Assembly: GCF_021869535.1 (NCBI RefSeq)
Contig: NW_026262668.1
Span: forward strand, 12,880,348-12,944,347
Length of the DNA: 64,000 nt
From: Mytilus californianus
Taxonomy: Eukaryota; Mollusca; Bivalvia; Mytilida; Mytilidae
Direction of reading: 5' to 3'
A model generated the notes under the pieces. That model saw nothing but the letters and a program-made list of their open reading frames with translations, had not been told where the DNA came from and searched no databases. Position 1 is the stretch's first letter. Each line of letters starts with the position of its first letter. A program made the position numbers and the translations under genes. This document shows, in pieces, positions 34,273 to 46,007 of the stretch.

Positions 34273-35962
34273 GTAAAGTATGATTGTATATTCTTTCAAT
34301 TGAAAATGTGGTACATTGCTTAAGAAACTTTTTTATGCATAGTTTATCAAGTATTTTTTAATGTATGATTGATATGGAAAATAGTAGAAACTTATTTTTA
34401 TTCAAAACACAAGTTATTATTCAAATGCTTGCTTATCGACTTAAATCAACAAAACATAAGTTTTACAGTCAACACAAGAATTGGCTGATTCATACGACGA
34501 CTGAAATCACAAGACTCATGTTATATTGGTCTTCCATCTTTAGAGACAAGTACATTGGTCTAAGCTGTGTATTAGCTGAGTGTGTCCTATTTCCTATTTT
34601 GACATTTTGACTCATAACAGAATCACATGGCGAGTAATTCAGGCTTACCCTGTAGACGCACTGGTCTCCTTATCCCTTTTGGACTGAACAATTAATTTTC
34701 AATCATTAAGATCATTTTGAAACTGGTCCACTGTGGTGAATACAGTACTGTTCATAAACATGAAATAGATGTCCGGTCTCAAAACTATGTCCTTTCCTCA
34801 GATATGTGTCCCATGACGTCATGAAACTTAATGTGCACAGGTTTGTGGTCCTGCATAGTAACGTTCATTTTAGAGTAACAAAGAAGTAGGATAAGTACAA
34901 ATAAAAATATAGTCAGAAATACGGTATCAAATAGCATCAGTTTTTATACAAGGGATGGGTAATTAATGCATATGCATGGCTCATAACAAGAAACATTGAA
35001 TATATACTACCTTTGATCAGCAGCACAAACAATAATAGATAATAATTATAGTAATAATAATAATAATAATAAAAATGACCAAATTACTAAAATAGAGTCA
35101 TCAATAGGGATGATCTGATGACAACAAGCTTTAGACAAACAAGAAACTCCAAAAATAGATTAATTATAAGAGTTTATTCGGGAAAATGTGACAATAAATG
35201 ATTTTTTTTTAAATTTAAATGGAAACTTATAACAGTATATTATTACAACAAAAGCACAAAATCTTAAAGGATACAAATAGATAACAACGGTCTGGGTTTT
35301 CTTCTTCTGTGTTCTTAAATAGGAGAAAAACTTTAAATGACATTTTTATTGTTCATATTTCATAGTATTTTGGCAGATAGTCAATCTTGTCTAAAGCAAA
35401 GAAGTACCATATATTTTGTAAAAAAAATCCAACACGTAATATTTGGATATAAAATCACAGAAAAACAAGAATTATTTTCAATTATTTAGTCACAATGCTT
35501 AGTTTATCTATATGAAAATCATATTATATATCTGAGCCGAATACATATTTTTGTAAATTAATATAAGAGAGTATAGGCACTAAATTTGAACATTTCATGA
35601 TAAATTATATTAGCTGGATAGTTCTCTGGCTTAAGTGAACTCTAACAGGTTAAATAAAAAGAAGCTTGGCATCTTGATCAGTTTTTCAACATGCAATTGC
35701 AATAGTTAATGAATAAACATAATTTTGTTGTGAGTAAAAGACACCATAAATCGTTCGCGTGTGACGAGTGATGCACTCAAGTAGGATATATCTTAATTGT
35801 TCATACACCAGGTGTGTAATTAAACGATATTATCCGTGCTTCGTGCTAAATATGCTTCGCTGAACGCTTTTACAACCCTACAAAACTACATTTAAAGCAA
35901 TTATTTCTCAAACAAATGTGTACCATATACGTTAAATTAAATGTGCATTAAATATTTTGTAG
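34273..35962 (+). other. First intron of gene B (5'UTR intron)
   Basis: Starts GTAAAG and ends ATATTTTGTAG, like gene A. It contains a (TAA)n microsatellite at 35052-35071. No coding exon is seen. Confidence 0.6.
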
Positions 35963-36248
35963 TCGGAATAGAAAACAATTATGTCAAGAACTGTTACAGT
36001 CATTTTCTTTGTGATTTTTGCTGAGGTGACTGCATATACATTGCCGAGTGCAACGCCTCCCGATGAATGTAGTGACGATCCAGGGCAAGGTAATGACTAT
36101 AACGGTTATAACGGCGGCCATCATAATGGAGGAGGAGAGCCTGATCACGGTAAAGACTATTATAAAGGAGGACATCAACATGGAGGAGGAAGTCATTACT
36201 ATCAAAAACATTGCCCATGTAAAAAACCTCATAGGAGAGTAGACTTTG
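35963..36248 (+). CDS. Gene B coding exon 1
   Basis: Acceptor ends at 35962, ATG at 35981, donor TTTG|GTAAGT at 36249 in phase 1. Encodes the signal peptide, Gly/His region and HCPCKKPHRRVDF. Confidence 0.8.
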
Positions 36249-39200
36249 GTAAGTTATTAGATCTGCCTTTATTCTCCTAAATTACAATTTAATTTTCATT
36301 TTTAGATTACTTTAAATAATTGTTCATTCTACATAGGCTGAGAAATATATTTCTTAACTTTGAACTTGATCAGAAATTTCGTACAAAGCGTTTTGTTTTT
36401 TTTTTTGTTTTTTTTTTGTTTTTTCCAGACGTCTTTTCTTCTTCTCTCATTTATGTATAATGTTATGGCTTTAAAATATTTTTATTGAATTGTAAAAACA
36501 AACAAAACGTCAATATCAGTTCATACCGTATAATTTAGACATGTTATTGTGTGAAGCAAATTTAAGTATATGTAAAACTGTGATAACAAGTAATTCGTCT
36601 ACTGAAAAACCGTCACTAGGTATATTCGAGAGCCAGACACATATTTTCAACTAACGATCATAATATATGACAGTTGTTTTCCATTCCTTCTGTTGGTTGA
36701 TATAAAAGAAAAACTCATCATAGATACCAGGATTGAAATTGTGTACGCCAGACACATATACGTCAAGTTTCATTGATTTCCCCTTTTTAAATTCACCCTT
36801 GAGGATTTTATTTTCAATTGTAATTTTCCTTTTGTTAGACGTTTTTGTGTTTGTAACCGCAAAAGAAATTGTCTAAGTATTACGCACATTATGCTAATGA
36901 GTATTTCCTTCATTCGTTTTCGGGTCTTACTGATGTCTTAAAAATAATCAAAATAACCAGCAAGTTAAGTTTCCAGAAAATGACTTAATAATGAACAGAA
37001 ACCAATCAAAGATACAAGGCTGATAATTTTGTACAATTAAACTCATCAGTAGCAATTGTTATCAACTCCATATCCACCCAAAATTCTCTTCCATTTTTTT
37101 ATAATGTTCACATCCAATGAAAATGAAACAAATCGCCCGTAGAATAAATCTTTAAGCAAAAACGTTATTACTATTAAGGGAAAAGTTAGGATTGAAATCG
37201 TTGACATGACTTTTTGTGCGTAATTTCGTGGAATCTCAGAGAATATTTCCAATCGAAAAAAAACCTCGGGGTTAAGTTTACCTCGTCTTTACCTTAATCA
37301 TTTACGCTTGATATTTTGTGAAAAACCAGTAATAAACCCCTTAAGGTGTAATACCACCAAATCATAGTATGTCACATCCGGTTGCATACGAAAATAGGTC
37401 GAAAAAAAATATTCCCTTGAATTTGACAGTTGTAGGTAATTGATCCTACATTTCATTGCAGTAAAACATTTCTGAGTCATAAACATATATCTTGGGTATT
37501 TCAAAGCACCATTATTTCTTTATTTGGGGTTTCTATAGAATATTTTGGAAACTTGAGGTTACATGGTTACTAAAGCTTGTACACAGGTTAAAAAAGGGGG
37601 AAAATTTGATTGGTTAACTTCCAGTGATGGTTATTTTCTTATATGCAATGAAATGTTATGTGAAATTTTTTCTATAGTACTGGACAGGATAAAACTTTAC
37701 TCATGCCAAGTATTTCTTTATTTGAAACAAAGATAAATTCTGCACAATTTTTTGAAAAGTGCAAATTTAACAAAGACTAATAGGGGAAAATCAATGGTGG
37801 TATTACACCTTAAGCATCAAATTGATATCATACAATGTTTTACCGCCAATGTGATCACTGTAAATGAATGAGATATATAATGCCATATTCAATACTTTAT
37901 CTTGTAGTATTCGTTATCAAATTGGTAAAGAAGAACTATAGACCACCAGGCCACAGACGTCATGGTTATGTTTCTATTCATACTGACGTTTTACGGGTTT
38001 GTCAGGTAAGTGATCAGTTATACTTAAGTACACAAATCATTGAAAACTAATGTACATGTTTTATCAATAGACATAGTACGCACTTGTAAACAAAAGACAT
38101 GCCTGCACACTGGGATGTATGGCTAACGTGCCTTCATATTTCCAATTTTCAGCGTGCTATTTCTCAGCAGTAACATATCCTATACCACGATGTATTGAGT
38201 CTTTCTCTACTTGTGCGTCACAAGCTTGCATGTTCAAGTGATATGAAGTTTATGAACAGTGTATATGCTCCTTATATATATTTTTTTCCAACAGGGTTAT
38301 GAGAACAAAATACTGAAATACTGAAATTGAAGTTTTGTGGTCAACTCACGATAGAAATGTTCTAATCATTTAGATCTTCAGACTTACAATATTTCTGTGT
38401 CCAATGGCGTATTACTTCGAGTTTTCCCTTTTGCTTGTGATTTCAAAATGTTTTACGAGTTTTGAATATAAGTATGTAGTTGAATTTCAGTCAATCAATG
38501 CAAAATCCAAATACATGATGAAAATTGAATCAAATTAGTTAAAGATAAACACATTCACTATCAGAATATGATGACATAGTCCTTTTATCACTTTCAATTT
38601 CATTTTTTTTCTGACACTTTATTGTCAAAATTTTGTTTTCTCCTCTTATTCTTTTAAACTTTCTTGAAAAAATAACAATATATTTAGTTTTCGAAGTGTT
38701 TCTTGGTGATAAATATTTCTTACCAATAAAAGAAGATGTGGTATGATTGCCAATGAGACAACTCTCCACAATAGACCAAATATCACAGAAAATGACAACT
38801 ATAGGTCACCGTATGGCCTTCAACAATGAACAAAGCCCATACCGAGGCCCCGAAATTACAAATGTAAAACAATTCAAACGAGAAAAATAACGGCCTTATT
38901 TATGTACAAAATAATTAGCGAAAAACAAATATGAAACATGGCAACAAACGACAACCACTGAATTACAGGTTTCTGACTTGGAACAGGCACATACAGAATG
39001 TGGCGGGATTAAACTAGTTTGAATGCGCCAACCCTCTCCCTATACTGGGACAGTGGTGTAACAGTACAACATAAGAACAAACTATAAAAATCAGTTGAAA
39101 AAGGTTTAATTTATCAGATGGATACAAATAGAAATACATCCAACAAAACACAAAGTGGACGTGGACGGGTACAGATAATATTTTGTGTTTTATTAGTAAT

Positions 39201-42200
39201 TGGTGGAGTGTTTTGAGCAATGACGATTGATGTGAATCACAAATCTCACTTAAACATATCATCTTGGAATGTACTTCCTAAATTAGTAGACTTTGTATCA
39301 CGTTGAGCATAGTGAACATCGATGCAGTAGAACATTTTATGTAACTTATGTTTGTGCTTGTGCCTTTGAAATATGACTTCATAGTATTCAGATCTACTAT
39401 ATACTTTCTATGAAATGTAGATACAGGGATATGAATTATGGCTTTCGTGTTTCAGTCAAAGTAATCCCCTTTTTGCTCTAGCCGATGTTTTCAGACATAT
39501 GAGGAAAAACAAATTATAAACATGTAATATCAAATCCAGTGGTCGCAACATATGTATCAAAGTGTCAGAGATATAAACACAAAAGCGTGTTAAGCATTTA
39601 TGATCGTTGTACAGGTGCAAATCAATTGCTGGTGAAATATTTACCAATGCCCAATTGTATGTTAGATCAATAAAAAGTTTAAACAAGTAATCAAAACCTT
39701 TACTATTTTGACTTCATTCTTATCATTATATTATGTCCTTTGACAGTCTTATTTTTGCCATTGTGACATCACAGAATGAGACGTAACATCGAATTAGTAT
39801 TAACAATAGCGACACGACGGATATCACATGTGAAAGATGAAATGCTTACCCTTTCGAAGAATCTGATATTACCCTAGGTTTTCTGGAGTTAAGGTTGCTC
39901 ATTCTTTAGTTTTTTATGTAGTGTTTTGTAGACTTTTAGTTGTCTTTTCGTCGTTTTAATTTTTTTGTCTTGATACTTGCTATATTTCTTCTCATTAGAA
40001 ATTTGTTTCTGCTTTTGGTATCTTCCTTTATGCCGAGGATCACTAATGCATATGCAATGTTCGTAAGGACTTTTCTATAAGTACTATCTTTAAATCAAGC
40101 ATGAAAAATATTGCAGAACATACAATTAAAGGTAACATTCGAAGATAATAAAACAATAGAACTAGATCAATCAGTCATAACAAAATTCTATCAATTTTGA
40201 ATACTGCTTAGTTTTATTTTTAGAACGACAAGAAAAAGAAGCCGTATAGTGGAAGGAGTCGTCAACCAATGGCAAGACTGGAAACACTCGCAAATGCAGA
40301 TCCCGGTTGTGGACCTTTTGATGGCATGACAGAAGGAAGATGTTATATCGTCAGAGGTTTATATCAATTTTAAAATGTTTTAATTATCAAATATGAGGAT
40401 TTTCCTCCAATCAAATTATGTGGCTATGTTTTCTGATATATCAAACCATTTTGCACATTCTAGATTCTGATCAATATGAACTATTTGCAACACTTACTCT
40501 GTGCGTTCCGGATTTGAAATGGACCAAAATCTTCAAATTTTGCATGTATAGTATATTTTGATAAAATCAGTATCTTATCATCTTGAATATTCTTGTATAA
40601 TTAACTCTTGTACGTAACTCCAGTCAATTAGTGTTTAAGGTCAAAGGTACATGGTCAATTTCAGGGCATATTTTTTATCTATACATATCTATAATCCTGT
40701 CCATTCTGTATTCCTGTCCAAAGTCAGGAGCCAGTAATTCAGTGGTTGTCGTCTGTTGAAGTATATCATATTCGTTTTTCGTTTATTGTTTTGTAAATAA
40801 ATCAGGTCCTTAGTTTTTTTGTTTGAATTGTTTTACATTTGCCATGTCGGTACCATTTATAGCTGACTATGCGGTATGGGTTTTGCGCATTGTTGAAGGC
40901 CGTACGGTGACCTATAGTTGTTAAATTCTATGTCATTTGTTCTCTGGTGGAGAGTTGTCTCATTGGCAATCATACCGCATCTTCTTATTTTTATATAATA
41001 GAGCTTAAAACCAGATAAACTCTTTTGAGCGCACCAAACGTATTAATTGTTTTATTTTTATTTACAAGCATCAGGTCGACACCGCTGCTGTTAAACTGCT
41101 TGTCACGGAGATAGTCATCATCTTTGTTACCAGTGCTTCGGTACACGTGACATGATTTATAACATTCCTTTTATACATTCGTCGTTGATAAAGGAGCAGA
41201 AGACTAACCCCAACAAACGGCCCTGTAAAGATGTATTTTTTAAAGTTCAATTGTTTGAGTAAATCTTTTGTGTATGCACTGCTAAATATGGCATTTTTGA
41301 AAATTTAATAGGTAAAATTGTGTATCTACTTTTGGTAAAATTTCTAGAAATTTGTCACCTTTTTTTTACCTTTTTCATGATTGTATATGTGGCGCCACAT
41401 CTCGCCAATTGAAGTTTTGCTTGAAAGCTAAAATTATGGTAAATAGAAAATAGTTCAGCAACCATATTAGTAAGTGAGAGTTTGCACCACTGTTAATTTG
41501 TCAGAAAACTGTTATAAATTTTGCCAAATTATGCAAAAAATAAGGTTTTAACGAAATTCATCTACATTTGTGACGTCACAAATATATAATTAATCACGCA
41601 ATTGGTGAAAATCTATTTTATCTGAAACAGTTGAACATTTAAACATATGTTTTCATCAAATATTCAAATAATTGCAATTAAAAATTTCTAAAAGATTTAA
41701 GGACCAAAATTGTGAGTTAGTGAACCTACTCCTTTAGAAGTTAATAAGAAACACCAGTTTCAACTTCCTCAGACTGTTCCGACTGAAATATTGATGGCTA
41801 TTTTTTAGGGTCCCTTTTGACACATATAGATCTTCGCGTATGCTGCATATAAACCCTTGCCTTTAAAATATTTCGGTTTAAACGTTCTGAAAATAGGCCG
41901 TTAGTTTTCTCAATTGAATTGTTTCAATATTTCATGTTTGTGCCTTTAATAGCCCACCATATGGTATGGTTTTTTTTCTCATTGTTGAAGGCCGTACGGT
42001 TACCTATAAGTGCTTATACCAACTTCATTTAAATTTTGGTGGATAGTTGTCTCATTGGCAATCATACCACATCTCCTTATTTTTGAATTGATAAAGTAAA
42101 TCCTGAAAAGCGCTTAAAATATCAAGTTTAAGAAGTATTATTTTTATTTGATTTTACAAATATTATACAAAAAAGTTCTCAAAATATACAAAAGAAAACA

Positions 42201-42648
42201 AAACAGCACGAAAAGCTGTACTTATTCGTTGTATAACTAATAATGATCGACCAATCCTTGATGGCGAATTTAAAATAGTTGTGATGACAGCAGTTTTTGT
42301 TGAATTCAAACTTTATCTACCAGCATGCATGATACAATGCAGTGAATACAATTGTTTTTGGCAGTTAGCGTTAATTAATCTTACTGTAATGTTAAAAACA
42401 ATAATGCATGTAAATATTTATGTGTTTCTCATAAAAGAAAATTCATTATTAAGATATATAAACGAATACGTTAATCTTATCGATTTGTGTTCAATGTAAA
42501 CTTAAATTTATAATGATATACTAATGTCTTTTATACTATGTATATTTCAGGGTATACATCAAAGCCAAGATACTTTAGGTATTTTAACATAGACCAATGT
42601 AATCGTCCAGAACCTGTTCCTTGCGGTTATTCAAAGTGTCCATACTGA
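35981..42648 (+). CDS. Gene B: paralogue of gene A, secreted Gly/His-rich cysteine protein
   Basis: Joining 35981-36248, 37908-38005, 40224-40356 and 42551-42648 gives 198 residues without a stop, with the same exon phases as gene A. Residues 1-18 are a signal peptide (MSRTVTVIFFVIFAEVTA). Residues 35-72 are rich in Gly, His, Asn and Tyr (NGGHHNGGGEPDHG, GGHQHGGGSHYY). The eight shared cysteines are at 78, 80, 121, 151, 162, 183, 191 and 196; an extra one at 30 is not in gene A. The core exons are 79-86 percent identical by residue, while the Gly/His part is rearranged. A stop just upstream of the ATG fixes the start. The donor of exon 3 (GAG|GTTTAT) is weak. Function unknown; see gene A. Confidence 0.8.
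36249..37907 (+). other. Gene B intron 2 with MITE
   Basis: Contains the TTAA-flanked MITE (37345-37809) and, at 36655-36800, R2-like and ATAGATACCAGGATTGAAAT repeat words. No exon. Confidence 0.5.
37345..37809. mobile_element. MITE with 15-bp inverted ends and TTAA target duplication
   Basis: The ends are GGTGTAATACCACCA (37345-37359) and TGGTGGTATTACACC (37795-37809), perfect inverted repeats. TTAA flanks both sides (37341-37344 and 37810-37813). It is 465 bp long with no transposase frame. TTAA duplications are made by piggyBac- and Kolobok-type transposases, so one of these probably mobilised it. Confidence 0.85.
37908..38005 (+). CDS. Gene B coding exon 2
   Basis: Acceptor CTTGTAG ends at 37907, donor CAG|GTAAGT at 38006. 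Encodes VFVIKLVKKNYRPPGHRR to VLRVCQ. Confidence 0.8.
38130..38420 (+). mobile_element. Decayed Penelope-like relic in gene B intron 3
   Basis: Reads in broken plus-strand frames as the palm-to-C-terminus of the family at 30250-30840. Its start aligns with 9395-9545 of gene A, so both genes inherited it. Confidence 0.5.
38728..39060 (+). repeat. Dispersed repeat R4 copy
   Basis: Begins AAGATGTGGTATGATTGCCA and contains GACAACTATAGGTCACCGTA and ATGGCCTTCAACAATGAACA. Other copies lie at 40730-40990, 41915-42085, 47580-47880, 48370-48605, 48640-48910 and 51520-51830 (minus) and at 49920-50200, 52448-52600 and 63735-63990 (plus). I remember this family as very common in Mytilus. Confidence 0.75.
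39061..40223 (+). other. Remainder of gene B intron 3
   Basis: Bases 39760-39990 are retroelement 3' flank that aligns with about 10330-10560 in gene A. No exon. Confidence 0.4.
40224..40356 (+). CDS. Gene B coding exon 3
   Basis: Acceptor TTTTTAG ends at 40223. Encodes NDKKKKPYSGRSRQPMARLE, then GCGPFDGMTEGRCYIVR. Donor GAG|GTTTAT is a poor match to consensus but is at the same position as in gene A. Confidence 0.8.
40357..42550 (+). other. Gene B intron 4 with repeats
   Basis: Holds two R4 copies (40730-40990, 41915-42085, both minus) and a piece with GCATCAGGTCGACACCGCTG at 41070, related to repeats at 56516-56640. No exon. Confidence 0.5.
42551..42648 (+). CDS. Gene B last coding exon
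   Basis: Acceptor ATTTCAG ends at 42550. Encodes GYTSKPRYFRYFNIDQC to GYSKCPY and TGA at 42646-42648. AATAAA follows at 42668-42673. Confidence 0.8.
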
Positions 42649-44039
42649 TGAGATTATTGCATTTAAAAATAAAAGAGATTGAATTAAAGTTTAGATTATT
42701 CTTGGTGTTCCCTTATTATGAGTATTTCTTAGTTATAGAAGAGAATTTAAAAAAAAGAGGCGTAAGATAACAAGGGAGAACCAAATTGAATACTCAAAAG
42801 TCGAAGAGCAACTGATAAAATTATGGCTTAAAAAGAAATGACAAACAAATCTATAAAAAGTACATACACAACCTGAAAATTGAGAAACACGAAGGCCGCC
42901 AAAACCGTAGTGATCTTAGATGCTCTCGAAGGATAACCAAACGTTGATTTTAATTGGTCAGTGGTGTCTGGTGATAAAAATAATATGAGTTGTTCATGTG
43001 TATCTAAAACTCTTGTATCTATGAGTTATAATTTCACATAGACATCTTTATTCTATATTATTAACCACAACCAAGGTCTTTCAGAGCACGGTCAAGCCCA
43101 AATACATAGTATAAACAAAACTTTCAGAAATCTTTAAAATTGGTGCTTCAATTATCTAGTCAATGTCTGGTTTTATTTTTTCATATTTCTCTGTCTTGTC
43201 CGTGATGTTGAATTTCATTAAAGATTTTATTATTGCTTAGGTTTAAGGAAACTTATTCATCTTAAGTTCAAATTAGCGAAAATTAAACCCTCACGAGAAA
43301 AAAATCTAACTGTACAGAATGTGAATTAATCCATATTGTATTCAACTTAAATTGCTTTCATTTTTGCTTTTATCATTTCATTACTTAATCAGTAATGGGA
43401 ATAATGATTTTTTTTTAATACTGCAACTATGCCTTTTAATTAGTCAATTTGAACTGACCGCATATCAATTTTTGATTTATACAGTCACTGGCCTATATTG
43501 CCTTGTTTGTGACGTTGACAATGTGTTTCCGTTGAGTTTTATTTTCATGACGTCAACAAACAATACAGGTTCACTGATTTTATCTTCGTACGCTTCAAAT
43601 TCAAAATTGAAGGTGGGTGATGAATGCATTGCGTGAGACGATACCCTGTCAACGCACCAGGTCTCGCTCCTTTTTAGAGTTCATGTTTTTCCCTCAGTGT
43701 ATGTGTGTTGCTCTGATTTATCTCTTACTAATCTGAACATCGGTAAACTAATGTCGTATTTAATATAAAAATAAGGAGATGTATTTAATGGATTTTTTTT
43801 TTGTACTAAATATTTCATTTGGAACCAGTGTAGCAGTTGCATTACAAAGACAACAAAATTCATTGTCGCGAAATATGAATTTTATTTGAACTCGGATCAA
43901 AACAGGATAGACATAATCTGCTAAGCCTTATACAAATAAATTCTATATTTCGAGAAAATATATGGTAATTCTATATATATCGCCAACATTCAGATTATCA
44001 TAACAAATTTATTTTTTTGTTTGTCGTAATAAATGATTA
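42649..44039. other. Intergenic stretch
   Basis: No exon or clear element is visible beyond gene B's 3' end. Frames such as 43352-43636 are hydrophobic low-complexity. Confidence 0.35.
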
Positions 44040-44049
44040 ATTGACTAAT

Positions 44050-44385
44050 TGTTTGTTGCTTATAGAGGCCTTCCGGGATGAAGGTCGGGGAAATTTGGGA
44101 AAATGAGGGAATATTGGATAGGGACAGAAATTAAGCCTTGCAACAGGCCACCTGCGGACCCCTCATAGAGTTGTAGCAACGGTTCTTAACGTGCAAAGAG
44201 CGTGGCACTCTCTTGACACGAGGCATTGGGTTTAACGTCCTCATTCTGACCGGACGTGAGTGCGAACTTGTACATCCCGCACAGCTAAACGGACGCCTCA
44301 CTTCGGTGAGGGTTTTACTGCCGGTCGGAGGAAGACCAATGGTGACCATATTTCTGTCCCCAGTCACCCTTTGGGGGCTGTCATA
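44050..44385. repeat. GC-richer conserved-looking dispersed element
   Basis: This 330-bp block is markedly richer in G and C than its surroundings. It contains short palindromes such as CCTCACTTCGGTGAGG (44296-44311) and the word GGGTTTAACGTCC. The style resembles bivalve SINE-like repeats with GTTAAAC words. No A/B box pair is obvious, so SINE status is uncertain. Confidence 0.4.
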
Positions 44386-45961
44386 ATACAATATGAATAT
44401 GTGCATATGCATTGCATATTTGTATAGGTAAACATAATAAGCTTTTGATTTTGATATAGTAATTTATCCTTGTGATAACATTAACGGTACCAATTATACT
44501 GAACCAGATGCGGCAATTAATGTCTCGTCAGTGATGCTCGAGGCCAAAATATTTGAAAATCCATTATGTATCAAAAAAGGAATACCTGATAAAACCACTT
44601 TTAAACAAATTTTGGAACACATTAAATAATAATTGAAAAAAAATTTTGGTAGACTGCAACCACTAACAACCACCGGATTAGAGGCCTCTGAATATAACTG
44701 GTACAATAGAGATGTTTCTGGACGTATCTTTTAACAGACCGTTCAATATGTGATCCAATTAAACCTCTATACAAACTGACTTGATTCTTCATGAATACAA
44801 ATATTAATAGCCATTCTCCATTTTCTCTTACTATATTTTTGTACTGCTTGTACTTATAATCTCCCCTTCAATAAATCATTTGAAGACATGACCGTCTTGT
44901 CTATTCATTTTTGTATAGTAGATAAGAAATCCATCCAGGTATATTTTTTATAAATTTTGTATGACAATAGATTCAATCGCATCTGTGGATAATACGCTTC
45001 AGCTTCGGTCATAGTTATTACTAGAAAGTAACACACGTTAGGACCCTATAGATAAATATCTATGAATACAAATATTCATTTTTAATTTCAATTTAAATGA
45101 ATTGTTCAGTATATAAATCACTAGACAATTGGTTTTTATGTCTTTCGACTTTTATTTCATTTATTTCTGAACTTTTCGGTCAGAATCTTTTTAAATATGA
45201 CGATTTGAATTTTCATGTTTCCCATAGCGTTAACCGTCCATTCTTAAGCATCTTTCTCAGAACATACAAAATATTCATAGATATGCGAAAGGAAGTTTCA
45301 ATGACATTGTAGTTTGTTTTTTGTAAAGACTTAATCATCCGTAAATTTAATAAGCTTTAAACCAAATACCAAGGTAGGTAATTTGAATTAAAAGGGCAAT
45401 TCAAGTGGTATAAATCTCGTGAATGCCGATGCAATTTTTACATACTCTGCCATAGGGTATTTGTCTCAATGAATGAAATAGACATAGAATAAAATGACAC
45501 AAATTTTATAAACAAAAGGGTATACAATAACCTGCATACTGAAAAATTTATTTAAAAGAAAAACTATACCTACAAATGTTTACGGAAATAAGTAAAGAAA
45601 AAAAAGTGGTTTAGAAATTACTGACATCTTTCAAGTAATTAAAAATCAGCACACACAAAAAGAAAATTATACACATTAAAAACTGCATTGGCCTTCCTTC
45701 TAGGCCAGATTTCCTACCAACAGTTGGTATGCAAAGAACTATTTTTGAATGGATGAGACTACAATACAAATAATAATGTTCAATATAATCAGCTATAAGA
45801 CGACAAGCTTTTTAGAAAAGCTATTACTTGTAACATCAAATCACCTGACGTGTAATACCATGTGTTTCAGTATTTCCGTAAAATTATTTATCATTAGTAC
45901 AATTCAACAGGTGCAGTGTCTGTGTACATGTACATAGGTGTATGCATTCACATCAGGTACC
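44386..45961. other. Intergenic stretch before gene C
   Basis: Bases 44490-44600 contain GTCTCGTCAGTGATGCTCGA and AAAATATTTGAAAATCC, also found at 50530-50570, so a dispersed repeat. No TATA box is evident ahead of gene C. Confidence 0.35.
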
Positions 45962-46007
45962 ATGTTGTTGTATATTGTTTACTTTGGTGTATTTGTTGTT
46001 TGTGTAG
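45962..46007 (+). CDS. Gene C exon 1 (signal peptide)
   Basis: ATG in context TACCATGT, donor GTAG|GTAAGT at 46008, phase 1. It was chosen because a signal peptide is expected and the phase fits exon 2. Confidence 0.7.

Noticed and set aside
43352-43636. 94-codon hydrophobic frame between genes B and C
   Set aside because: Low complexity in AT-rich DNA, with no matching exon context.
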